From: a virus
Reading direction: 5' to 3' (one strand)
IMG/VR virus record: IMGVR_UViG_3300035698_021976
Location: 1-27,476 of that record
Length of the DNA: 27,476 bases
Under the pieces are notes generated by a model, which was not told the DNA's origin, did no database searches, and saw nothing but the letters and a program-made list of their open reading frames with translations. This document shows, piece after piece, positions 21,045 through 27,476 of this stretch. The stretch's first letter is position 1. Each line of letters opens with the position of its first letter. Made by a program: the position numbers and the translations under genes.

Positions 21045-21073
21045 TTGACAAAACCGGTCCCACGGGCTATATT
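21045..21073 (+). promoter_or_regulatory. Sigma70-type promoter with G+C-rich spacer, predicted leaderless transcript
   Basis: TTGACA (21045-21050), 17-base spacer, TATATT (21068-21073), in the 48-base gap after the phosphoesterase. The spacer is unusually G+C-rich for this genome and contains the palindrome ACCGGT and a CCC/GGG inverted pair, which could be an operator. Only six bases separate the -10 box from ATG 21080. Confidence 0.7.
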
Positions 21074-21079
21074 ATATAT

Positions 21080-21643
21080 ATGACACTAAATAATAAGAAC
21101 ACTAAAATAACTCCAGATTTTTTAGATAAAATGATAGAACCACGAAAATGGTATAGTCATTTATGGTGGTTAATTAGATATCAAATGTGGAACAAAATTA
21201 GAGATTTGAAATGGCAAGTCCCAAACCTTATTGGTCGTATGAGAAGAGGGTGGGGCAATGCTGATACATGGGGATTCTGTAATTACTTAGCAGATGTAAT
21301 ATCAGGTGGTTTAAAACACCTTAAAAAAATTAAACATGGACATCCCGCCACACTAGACCCACTCACTGGAAAATATGAATATGATGAAGCAAGATGGAAT
21401 AGAATTTTAGATAACATAATTTGGAGTTTTGATATTGCTGGTAAAATTGATGATATTGTACATTACCTACCTACAAAAGACTGGACTGAAAAAAGATATA
21501 AAGAACGTGTAAAGTTAATAAAGGAAATGAATAAAAAGTTTCCAGACCTTGAACAATCAATAGTACTCACAAAAGAAGAAAGCAAGAAGTATGAAAAAGG
21601 ATTTAGCTTGTTTGCTAAATATTTTCATAGTTTTTGGGATTAA
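21080..21643 (+). CDS. Conserved phage protein of unknown function (187 aa)
   Basis: Helical protein with a large aromatic content. The segment GWGNADTWGFCNYLADVISG, then LKHLKKIKHGHPATL, and the end GFSLFAKYFHSFWD, match a family common in phages (pattern DxW, YL, GxP, FAKYFxxxWD). No function is known to me. Codon use here is a little richer in G+C than around it. The ATG at 21080 has no ribosome site and sits at the predicted transcription start, so translation may be leaderless; ATG 21131 is the alternative but also has no site. Confidence 0.65.
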   Translation: MTLNNKNTKITPDFLDKMIEPRKWYSHLWWLIRYQMWNKIRDLKWQVPNLIGRMRRGWGNADTWGFCNYLADVISGGLKHLKKIKHGHPATLDPLTGKYEYDEARWNRILDNIIWSFDIAGKIDDIVHYLPTKDWTEKRYKERVKLIKEMNKKFPDLEQSIVLTKEESKKYEKGFSLFAKYFHSFWD

Positions 21644-21666
21644 TAAAAAGCAGATAAAAAAACAAT

Positions 21667-22347
21667 ATGATAATATATAAAATTACAAATACTGTAAATA
21701 AAAAAATTTATGTAGGTAAACAAATTCATAAAAATTCTAAATATATGGGGTCTGGTTTGTTATTACATAAAGCTATTAAAAAGTATGGAATTAAAAAATT
21801 TAAAAGAGAAGATATTGAAATTTGTAAAACTAGAAAAGAATGTGCTATGAGAGAACGTTATTGGATTAAAAGATTAAATTCTCAAAATCTGAAAATAGGT
21901 TATAATATTTCAGATGGTGGAGAATGTGGAGATAACTTTACTCATAATCCTAATAAAGAAGAAATACGCCAAAAAATTTCTATATCTTTAAAAGGAATTA
22001 AACATCCAGAATGGAGAAATAAAATAAAGAGTAAAGCACAAGGTGGTAAAAATCATTGGAATTATGGTAAACATTGGTCAAAAGAAATTAAAAAGAAAAT
22101 GAGTTTAAGTCATAAAGGACAAATATCTGCTATGAAAGGAAAGAAATTTTCGTTAGAAAGATGTTTGAAAATGAGAATTAGAAATTTTGTTCCAATTGTA
22201 CAACTAGATTTAAATAATAATATTATTAAAAAATGGAAAAGTTTTATAATTGTTAAAGAAACTTTAGGTTTTGTATCATCTAACATTGTAGAATGTTGTA
22301 AAGGAAAAAGGAATAAAGCACATGGATATAAATGGAAATATGCGTAA
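21667..22347 (+). CDS. GIY-YIG homing endonuclease with NUMOD3 and NUMOD1 repeats (226 aa)
   Basis: N-terminal GIY-YIG nuclease: IYKITNTVNKKIYVGKQ, KYMGSGLLLHKAIKKYG, then the catalytic Glu of ERYWIKRL and NISDGGECG. DNA-binding NUMOD3-type repeats follow (IRQKISISLKGIKHPEW, IKKKMSLSHKG). The C-terminus has a NUMOD1/IENR-like module (IVQLDLNNNIIKKWKSF, then NIVECCKGKRNKAHGYKW). All catalytic residues appear present, so it is probably an active free-standing homing endonuclease. Its stop overlaps the start of the HAD gene. Confidence 0.88.
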   Translation: MIIYKITNTVNKKIYVGKQIHKNSKYMGSGLLLHKAIKKYGIKKFKREDIEICKTRKECAMRERYWIKRLNSQNLKIGYNISDGGECGDNFTHNPNKEEIRQKISISLKGIKHPEWRNKIKSKAQGGKNHWNYGKHWSKEIKKKMSLSHKGQISAMKGKKFSLERCLKMRIRNFVPIVQLDLNNNIIKKWKSFIIVKETLGFVSSNIVECCKGKRNKAHGYKWKYA

Positions 22348-22657
22348 ATCATCTATTATAGCTTGCGATTTTGATGGGACTTTATGTGAACATAAATTTC
22401 CAAATATTGGAGAGCCATTCACTCATGTTATTGATAAACTCATAGAAAGAAGAAAAAATGGAGATAAACTTATTCTGTGGACTTGTAGAGAATGTTATCC
22501 TCTTAGACAAGCAATAGAGTGGTGTAAAAACAAAGGTTTAGAATTTGATGCTATTAACGAAAATGTACTTTCTCAAAAAAATAAAGATTATGCTATTAGA
22601 AAAATTTATGCAGATTCTTATCTAGACGATAGAAATATAACTTCAGAAAATTTATAA
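22340..22657 (+). CDS. HAD-superfamily phosphatase-like protein (105 aa)
   Basis: DFDGT motif with nucleophile D10 and D12, LILWTCRE (motif II, Thr), and a late YLDDRN (motif III acidic pair). Short, capless HAD protein of the kind many phages carry; these may act as nucleotide phosphatases, but the substrate is unknown. ATG 22340 is chosen because family members begin a few residues before DFDGT; ATG 22322 lies in the endonuclease gene. No good ribosome site is visible, so coupling to the upstream gene is likely. Confidence 0.75.
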   Translation: MRKSSIIACDFDGTLCEHKFPNIGEPFTHVIDKLIERRKNGDKLILWTCRECYPLRQAIEWCKNKGLEFDAINENVLSQKNKDYAIRKIYADSYLDDRNITSENL

Positions 22658-22670
22658 GGACGTACAACTT

Positions 22671-22859
22671 ATGGAAACACCAGAATGGGTAAAATCAGGA
22701 AGTTTTATAATAGGAGCTATGATAGTTTGGGATTTAATAAGAATTCCTTTACAAGCTTGGATTACTAAGTTATTTATGAGTAATAATTTTAAAAAAATAG
22801 AAGACAGTGTTGAAGACATAGAAGAAGCATTGGAAGAAGAAAATGGAAATAGCAACTAA
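22671..22859 (+). CDS. Small membrane-associated protein with acidic helix (62 aa)
   Basis: One amphipathic to hydrophobic segment (GSFIIGAMIVWDLIRIPLQAW), then an acidic helix (IEDSVEDIEEALEEENG). Overlaps the RuvC-like gene by 17 bases. The topology is like small phage membrane proteins or holin-related proteins; not specific enough for a name. Confidence 0.5.
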   Translation: METPEWVKSGSFIIGAMIVWDLIRIPLQAWITKLFMSNNFKKIEDSVEDIEEALEEENGNSN

Positions 22860-23358
22860 AACAATAGAAAAAATATTTGAAAGAAAAGTAGTTCCATTTA
22901 TATCTGTAATGGGAGTTGATACAGCATCTAGAACTGGATGGTGTAAAATTACTACAAATCCCAAATATATAACACTAGATTATAGTTTTATAGATATTCA
23001 AACTAAAAACAAATATCATAAATACAATCAATATATAGATATTTTTTTTAGTCTTCTAAGTCAAAATACAGATATTATAATTATTGAAGAAACTTATTAT
23101 GGAAAAAATGTTAAGACTTTTCAATTGTTATCTCGATTAGGAGGTCTTGTATATGCAGTTGCTCATAAATTAGGGATAAAAGAGAAAAGTTTTATATTAG
23201 CTGTTTCTGCTAGAAAAGCTTTAGGTTTTAAAGGAAATATTAAAAAAGCAATTATTCACAAACAATTTATAAAAAAAATGAATTTAAAATTAAATGATGA
23301 AGATGTTATAGATGCAATGATTCTTGCCTTAACAGGAATATTCGAGGAGGAAAAATGA
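22843..23358 (+). CDS. RuvC-like Holliday junction resolvase (171 aa)
   Basis: RNase H-fold resolvase that would cut four-way junctions during phage recombination and DNA processing. D26 in VMGVDTASRTGW, E82/E83 in IIIIEETYYGKN, the VSARKALG segment and D154/D157 in DEDVIDAMILAL give the catalytic acidic set. It is the first of a recombination block with a PD-(D/E)XK nuclease and RecA. The start at ATG 22843 lies in the previous gene; an internal ATG before GVDTAS would remove most of strand 1's lead-in, so the longer form is kept. Confidence 0.8.
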   Translation: MEIATKTIEKIFERKVVPFISVMGVDTASRTGWCKITTNPKYITLDYSFIDIQTKNKYHKYNQYIDIFFSLLSQNTDIIIIEETYYGKNVKTFQLLSRLGGLVYAVAHKLGIKEKSFILAVSARKALGFKGNIKKAIIHKQFIKKMNLKLNDEDVIDAMILALTGIFEEEK

Positions 23359-23819
23359 TTTTAGTAAAAATTTTACTTGTATTATTAGCTACTGTTTTAT
23401 CTGGAATTTTATATAGATTGGGTGGAGCAGCAAAGAAAAATGATTGGTTAGATATATTAAGAAATAGTAAGACTAGAGATTGGGGTTGCACATTAATAGT
23501 AATAGCTATGATGATAGCTAGTCCAATAACTTGGTGGGTACATATAATTGTATTTTTGCTTATGTGGGCAGCATTAACTACATACTGGGATGATATGTTT
23601 GGTTATGATAATTATTATATGCATGGATTTGTTGTTGGTCTTGCTTGTCTCCCATATGCTATTGTATTGGGTGGCTGGGCATGGGCAGCATGTGGATTGA
23701 GAGCTGTAATAATGGGAGTTGTAATGGGTTACTGGTGTAAAATAAATAATAATGATATAAAAGAAGAATTAGGAAGAGGAGCTATTATACCACTTACTAT
23801 ACCATTAATGTGGATATAA
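23355..23819 (+). CDS. Phage membrane protein (154 aa)
   Basis: GGAGG precedes the ATG overlapping the RuvC stop. Several hydrophobic segments: VKILLVLLATVLSGILY, CTLIVIAMMIASPITWWV, and more to the C-terminus. The conserved-looking central TYWDDMFGYDNYYMHGFVVG and the SG-x-L-Y-R-x-GG N-terminus are those of a membrane protein family found in many phages. No known function. Four or five passes predicted. Confidence 0.65.
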   Translation: MILVKILLVLLATVLSGILYRLGGAAKKNDWLDILRNSKTRDWGCTLIVIAMMIASPITWWVHIIVFLLMWAALTTYWDDMFGYDNYYMHGFVVGLACLPYAIVLGGWAWAACGLRAVIMGVVMGYWCKINNNDIKEELGRGAIIPLTIPLMWI

Positions 23820-23820
23820 A

Positions 23821-24138
23821 ATGAAAAAATGGGAAAAACTTCAATGGTATGTTGCTCGAAAATTAAATCAATTAGGAATAAAAGCAAGACCTACTAAAGC
23901 TTCAGGAGCAAGTACAGAATTAGGTGATGTATTAAATGATTCTTTTTTAGTGGAATGTAAACAAAGAAGTACTAAAAATATAACTATAGACTTAGCTACT
24001 TGGGAAAAAAATAAAGCATTGTTACCAATTAATAGTAAACGAATACCAATTTTAGTATTAGAAAATAAAGAAGTTAAAAGATTTGTAGTTCTTGACACAG
24101 ATGATTTTTTTGATATATTGAAAAATTGGATAAAATAG
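23821..24138 (+). CDS. PD-(D/E)XK nuclease-like protein (105 aa)
   Basis: Short Holliday-junction-resolvase-like nuclease. SGASTELGDVLNDSFLVECKQ holds the catalytic pattern D36, then E45-x-K47, after a Glu33. The rest has the expected strand-helix order, with PILVLENKEVKRFVVL. Such proteins often act on branched DNA. It directly precedes recA, as expected for a recombination cassette. One base separates it from the previous stop. Confidence 0.75.
   Translation: MKKWEKLQWYVARKLNQLGIKARPTKASGASTELGDVLNDSFLVECKQRSTKNITIDLATWEKNKALLPINSKRIPILVLENKEVKRFVVLDTDDFFDILKNWIK
24092..24119 (+). promoter_or_regulatory. Putative sigma70-type promoter ahead of recA
   Basis: TTGACA (24092-24097), 16-base spacer, TATATT (24114-24119), in the last 50 bases of the nuclease gene. 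Predicted start near 24126, about 20 bases before the recA ATG. Placement makes sense for recA expression; the spacer is one base short of ideal. Confidence 0.4.
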
Positions 24139-24148
24139 GTAATAACAT

Positions 24149-25117
24149 ATGACAAAAAAAGAAACAACTCACACAACTAAAGAAGAACGCATTGTAGCTC
24201 TTGCAAATATAATGAGAAAAGTTAATAAAGATTTAGGTGCTGATGCTATAAAATTTGCTAAAGAGGAAAAAATTAAAGGTAGAATTTCTTTTGGAGTTGA
24301 AGCAGTTGATGAATTTACAGGTGGTGGTGCAGTAAGAGGTAATTTTTGCATAGTATATGGAGGAGATAGTACTGGTAAAACATCATTAGCTTATTTTCAA
24401 ATAGCTAAAAATCAAAAAAAAGGTTTGACTTGTGTTTTATTTGATTTAGAACACAGTTTTGATACCATCAGAGCAAAAAGTTTTGGAGTAGATTTAAACA
24501 AATTAATTTTAATAGAAAAAATAAAAACTGCTGAACAAGCCATGGATATTTTAATTAAATTATGTAAAGAAAAAGTTATAGATTTTGCTGTAATTGATAG
24601 TATTCAAGCAATGTCTCCTAGAGGACAACAAGAAAGTAAAAAAGGAGCAGAAAAATCAGTAGAAGATGATACTATAGCATTACTAGCGAGAAAAATGAGT
24701 CAGTTTCTTGTTATGTCTAAAGATTCAGTATATGCTGCTAATGTAGGAGTTTTAATGATAGGACAAGTTAGAACTGGAGGTATTGGTACTTTTGTAATAA
24801 CTACTGCTTTAACGGGGGGTTTAGCTCAAAAACATTATTCTTTAATGACTTTGTTTATGAGAAGAGGTCAAAAAGCAGATGCTCCTGTAGAAAAATATAA
24901 AGAATATTTTGAAGATGAAAAAGGAAAACAACGTTATACAACCAAGGAAAGAATTGTTGGGTTTGATTGTGTTATAAAAATTGTAAAAAAGAAAATATCA
25001 AATTGTAAAAATGAGGGAAGTGTATTACATTTACCCTTTTATTTTGATACTGGATTTTTCCCACCCGAAAAAGAAGAAGATAACGAAGTTGTAGTTAAAA
25101 CAAAAAAGGAGAAATAA
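24149..25117 (+). CDS. recA: RecA/UvsX-like recombinase (322 aa)
   Basis: Strand-exchange ATPase for homologous recombination and recombination-dependent replication. Walker A is GGDSTGKTS at 71-79, a variant of the usual GPESSGKTT. The catalytic Glu is E101 (LFDLEHSFD). Walker B FAVIDSIQAM is at 146-155. GQVR at 205-208 and TGGLAQKHYS at 222-231 belong to loop 2 and the core. At 322 residues it is close to RecA in size, with an acidic/Lys-rich end (EEDNEVVVKTKKEK). The long Lys/Gln-rich loop GQQESKKGAEKS fits loop 1. Next genes encode possible partners. Confidence 0.9.
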   Translation: MTKKETTHTTKEERIVALANIMRKVNKDLGADAIKFAKEEKIKGRISFGVEAVDEFTGGGAVRGNFCIVYGGDSTGKTSLAYFQIAKNQKKGLTCVLFDLEHSFDTIRAKSFGVDLNKLILIEKIKTAEQAMDILIKLCKEKVIDFAVIDSIQAMSPRGQQESKKGAEKSVEDDTIALLARKMSQFLVMSKDSVYAANVGVLMIGQVRTGGIGTFVITTALTGGLAQKHYSLMTLFMRRGQKADAPVEKYKEYFEDEKGKQRYTTKERIVGFDCVIKIVKKKISNCKNEGSVLHLPFYFDTGFFPPEKEEDNEVVVKTKKEK

Positions 25118-25419
25118 TGTTAAAAACTCTTTATACTTACGACCCAAAGAAAAATAAAAAAATATTAGCTGGAACTTATAAAGATGGTTTCTTTTTTAAG
25201 AAAGCTTCTTCTAGACATTTTATGGTAAAAGAACAAGGGTATGGAATTCAAGAAGATATAATAATGAAATTGGAAGAATTAAAATGTGAACGAGTTTATA
25301 TAGAAACTCCTACTCATACTTATAGAACTGAATTTTCAGATTGGTTAAAACAAGAAATTAAGAATTATGGTCACGGAAATCAAAGATTTCTTTCAGTAAA
25401 CAGAACAAAATTATTTTAA
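25117..25419 (+). CDS. Conserved phage protein of unknown function (100 aa)
   Basis: The ATG shares one base with the recA stop (TAATG). The pattern TYDPKKNKKILAGTYKDG, SRHFMVKEQGYGIQEDI, ERVYIETPTHTYRTEFSDWL and a final GHGNQRFL identifies a family I have seen in phage genomes (SRHxM, GYGIxxD, GHGxQRFL). No function has been assigned. The fixed position behind recA in this window suggests a DNA-related role, by inference only. Confidence 0.6.
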   Translation: MLKTLYTYDPKKNKKILAGTYKDGFFFKKASSRHFMVKEQGYGIQEDIIMKLEELKCERVYIETPTHTYRTEFSDWLKQEIKNYGHGNQRFLSVNRTKLF

Positions 25420-25427
25420 GGAGATTT

Positions 25428-25880
25428 ATGAATCTTGAAGAAATATTAAAAATGTTTGAATCCGAAGAAAATATTCTACTTTTATTACAAGAATTAATGC
25501 CTATTTTTGAAAAAATAAATGATTATGCTCAAATATTTCAAAATCATAAAGTTTCAATAAATTCAGAAGAATGTAAAAAAGCATTAGATGAATTAACAGG
25601 GATATATATGTATTTAAATCCTATACATTCTATAGCACTTTCTACTAAACAAAATAAAGAAGATGAATATTATGTTGAAAAAAGAAGTGAAATTTTAAAA
25701 GAATTAGATGGGAAAAAATTTATTTCTGCTTCTTTAGATAGAGCAGCTTCTGTTCATGTAAAGAATTATAGATTAGTAAGAAATTTATTAAAAAAATATA
25801 CAGAATCCTGTGATAAAGCGATTTCATCTTGTCAATCTATATTAAAATATGCTGGTGAAGAAATAAAACTAAATAGATAG
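25428..25880 (+). CDS. Helical protein behind recA, possible UvsY-like mediator (150 aa)
   Basis: Almost wholly helical, with a C-terminal basic helix bundle (VHVKNYRLVRNLLKKYTES, then CDKAISSCQSILKYAGEEI). Length, helix content and place two genes after recA resemble T4 UvsY, the mediator that loads UvsX on single-stranded DNA covered by gp32. I see no clear sequence identity, so this rests on context and size. A structural protein is the other option. Confidence 0.4.
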   Translation: MNLEEILKMFESEENILLLLQELMPIFEKINDYAQIFQNHKVSINSEECKKALDELTGIYMYLNPIHSIALSTKQNKEDEYYVEKRSEILKELDGKKFISASLDRAASVHVKNYRLVRNLLKKYTESCDKAISSCQSILKYAGEEIKLNR

Positions 25881-25887
25881 GTTAAAT

Positions 25888-26157
25888 ATGAGTTTAATGT
25901 GGTTTGCAAATGAAATGGATAAAAAATTAATAGAGAATTCTCATAAATCTGGTTGGGCAAATTGTACACTTCAATATCTTTCAATGAGATTAACACAAGA
26001 ACGAAAAGAATTAGCAAGAGCAATAAAAAGCAAGGATAAAAGAAATATTATAAGTGAATGTGTAGATATAGCTAATTTTGCTATGATGATAGCTGATAAT
26101 ATGAAAGTTCAATTAGATGATGAAGAAACAGATATAAATGGAGATTTAACTATATGA
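25888..26157 (+). CDS. MazG-like all-alpha NTP pyrophosphohydrolase (89 aa)
   Basis: Carries E38-x-x-E41 (QERKEL) and E57-x-x-D60 (ECVDIANFAMMIAD), the metal-binding pattern of the all-alpha NTP pyrophosphatases (MazG, dUTPase-like). The DIANFAMMIAD form is frequent in short phage proteins of this group. Likely cleaves a nucleoside triphosphate to monophosphate and pyrophosphate, either to clean the nucleotide pool or to lower a signal nucleotide. Its stop overlaps the polymerase start (ATGA). Confidence 0.7.
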   Translation: MSLMWFANEMDKKLIENSHKSGWANCTLQYLSMRLTQERKELARAIKSKDKRNIISECVDIANFAMMIADNMKVQLDDEETDINGDLTI

Positions 26158-27476
26158 AATTGTTAAATATAGCTAATACTAAACGATTAGTTAGATTATT
26201 TTGCAGAGATGATAATGGAAATCAAGTGATTATAAATGACGATTCTTTTTTCCCATTTTATTACGAACCTGATTCAGTGGGAAAGTATGTAGGTTATGAT
26301 GGAGTAAAACTAAAAAAAGTAGTTTGTGCTGAACCAAAAGATATTAAGGTTCAACGAAGTAATAAGAGTTATAGTAGTGATATAGTTTTTGTTAAAAATT
26401 ATATGATTAATAAAGTAGACAAACTAGAAAAAACTATAATAAAATATCTGTTTATAGATATTGAAGTTCTTAATAATAGTACTAAATTTCCAGACCAAAA
26501 TGAAGCATTGTATCCAGTAAGTTGTATAACTGTATACAATTCATTGTATAACAATATGCAAACTTGGTGGCTTAAAGAGTTTAAAGATGAAAAAACGATG
26601 TTAGATGATTTTATTGCATATATAAAATCAGAAGCTCCAGATATATTATTAGCTTGGAATATTGATTTTGACTATGATTACTTATATAACAGAATACCTG
26701 ATTTTGCTAGAAGAATTAGTCCTATAGGTAGAGGAAGATTTCAAGGCAAAAAAGATATGTTCTATCCAACAGGTATAAGTATTTTAGATTATCTTGGTTT
26801 ATTTAAGAAAGTATTTCCTAGAGAACAGTCATATAAACTAGATGATATAGCTCAAAAACATCTAAAAGATGGAGAATGGGGAGATACTGTCTTTGGGCTA
26901 ACTGAGAGGGTCAGAGAGAAGAATATTAATGATGTCAATAGAATGGTCAAATTAGAGGAAAAGTACTCTCTAATAGCCTATTATGACGAAATACGCCGGT
27001 TATCTAAGTGCCAATGGGAGGATTTATACTATAATTCGAGAATTGTAGAATGTTTGCTATTAGAAGAAGCAAAACAGCAAAAGGTTGTTCTTCCATCACG
27101 AAAAGAATCAGCAGAAAAGGTAGACTATAAAGGAGCAACAAGAGAAGCTGTTAAAAACGGAATTTTTTATGATATAGGCAAATTTGATTTAGGTTCAGCA
27201 TATCCAGCAATGATATATAATTTTTGTTTAGATAGTACAAATATAAGTGAAAAAAAAGAAGGTGTAAATATTAATGGAATTTATTATAGACAAAAAGAAG
27301 GTGCTTTACTACCTTCTATAATTAAGAAAGTATTAACTATAAAAGATAATTTAAAGAAAGCTAAAAAAACTGATTCTTCTTTAAATAATCAATATGAAGC
27401 AATTAAAGCTATTGTAAATTCTTGTTATGGAGTTATGGCTAATCAGTACTTTAGATTATATGACCCTAAAGTAGCT
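26154..27476 (+). CDS. Family B DNA polymerase, 3'-truncated by the window (441 codons visible)
   Basis: Replicative polymerase with proofreading. Exo I is FIDIEV (D102, E104), Exo II LLAWNIDFDYDYLYN, and Exo III lies in the region IAYYDEIRRL. Polymerase motif A is FDLGSAYPAMI (D345, SxYP) and motif B is KAIVNSCYGVMAN at about 416-428. Motif C and the thumb lie beyond base 27476, where the frame is still open. Motif A reads SAYP instead of the common SLYP. The start overlaps the MazG-like stop (ATGA). Around 26880-27030 the codon use is clearly richer in G and C than in the rest of the gene. Confidence 0.92.
   Translation, partial: MKLLNIANTKRLVRLFCRDDNGNQVIINDDSFFPFYYEPDSVGKYVGYDGVKLKKVVCAEPKDIKVQRSNKSYSSDIVFVKNYMINKVDKLEKTIIKYLFIDIEVLNNSTKFPDQNEALYPVSCITVYNSLYNNMQTWWLKEFKDEKTMLDDFIAYIKSEAPDILLAWNIDFDYDYLYNRIPDFARRISPIGRGRFQGKKDMFYPTGISILDYLGLFKKVFPREQSYKLDDIAQKHLKDGEWGDTVFGLTERVREKNINDVNRMVKLEEKYSLIAYYDEIRRLSKCQWEDLYYNSRIVECLLLEEAKQQKVVLPSRKESAEKVDYKGATREAVKNGIFYDIGKFDLGSAYPAMIYNFCLDSTNISEKKEGVNINGIYYRQKEGALLPSIIKKVLTIKDNLKKAKKTDSSLNNQYEAIKAIVNSCYGVMANQYFRLYDPKVA

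Noticed and set aside
1-27476. CRISPR arrays, rRNA genes, insertion sequences or an integrase/att site
   Set aside because: No regular repeat-spacer pattern, no rRNA-like segment, and no transposase or integrase motifs were found by reading.

Overview
The window is a strongly A+T-rich stretch in which every supported gene lies on the + strand. Genes are short and tightly packed, with many ATGA or TAATG stop/start overlaps and Shine-Dalgarno (SD) sites of the GGAG type. The content points to a tailed dsDNA bacteriophage, probably a large one: a primase-polymerase/helicase fusion, a family B DNA polymerase, a RecA/UvsX-like recombinase, a RuvC-like resolvase, a T4 RNase H-like 5' nuclease, a tRNA, several homing endonucleases and many small phage-type proteins. 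The standard code fits, because TAA, TAG and TGA all end genes. I cannot name the host.

Layout: 1-2064 is the 3' part of a DNA cytosine-5 methyltransferase interrupted by a 376-residue LAGLIDADG intein placed exactly before the catalytic cysteine. 2067-4329 holds a small lipoprotein, Zn-finger proteins and the 5' nuclease. 4298-6969 holds two Zn-ribbon proteins and the primase-helicase. 6976-7054 is tRNA-His. 7076-8535 is a disturbed segment with two decayed HNH genes, a nucleoside 2-deoxyribosyltransferase-like gene that has no ATG/GTG/TTG start (an ATT fits), and a small membrane protein. A consensus promoter at 8548 opens the metabolic segment 8618-16473. This encodes nicotinate phosphoribosyltransferase, a SpoT/MESH1-like HD hydrolase, a SLOG-fold protein, NaMN adenylyltransferase, ammonia-dependent NAD synthetase and a nicotinamidase, mixed with small phage proteins. 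16484-23358 is an accessory region of small conserved phage proteins, two metallophosphoesterases, a HAD phosphatase and three intact homing endonucleases (HNH, NUMOD3/HNH, GIY-YIG). 22843 to the end is a recombination/replication block: RuvC-like resolvase, PD-(D/E)XK nuclease, RecA, a possible UvsY-like partner, a MazG-like protein and the 5' two-thirds or so of a family B polymerase that runs off the window.

Working together: PncA, PncB, NadD and NadE are the four enzymes of the deamidating (Preiss-Handler) route from nicotinamide to NAD+. Carrying the whole set fits a phage that rebuilds NAD+ after host NADase-type defences release nicotinamide. The HD hydrolase, the SLOG protein and an interrupted uncharacterised gene sit inside this cassette and may act on nucleotide signals. 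Six near-consensus sigma70-type promoters with 16-17 bp spacers (4271, 8548, 13551, 17601, 21045, 24092) are spread along the window, most of them inside genes. Selfish elements have shaped gene borders: one HNH insertion is flanked by a 28-bp imperfect repeat that restores the end of the preceding gene, and the two genes that seem to start with ATT both lie directly behind HNH-type genes.
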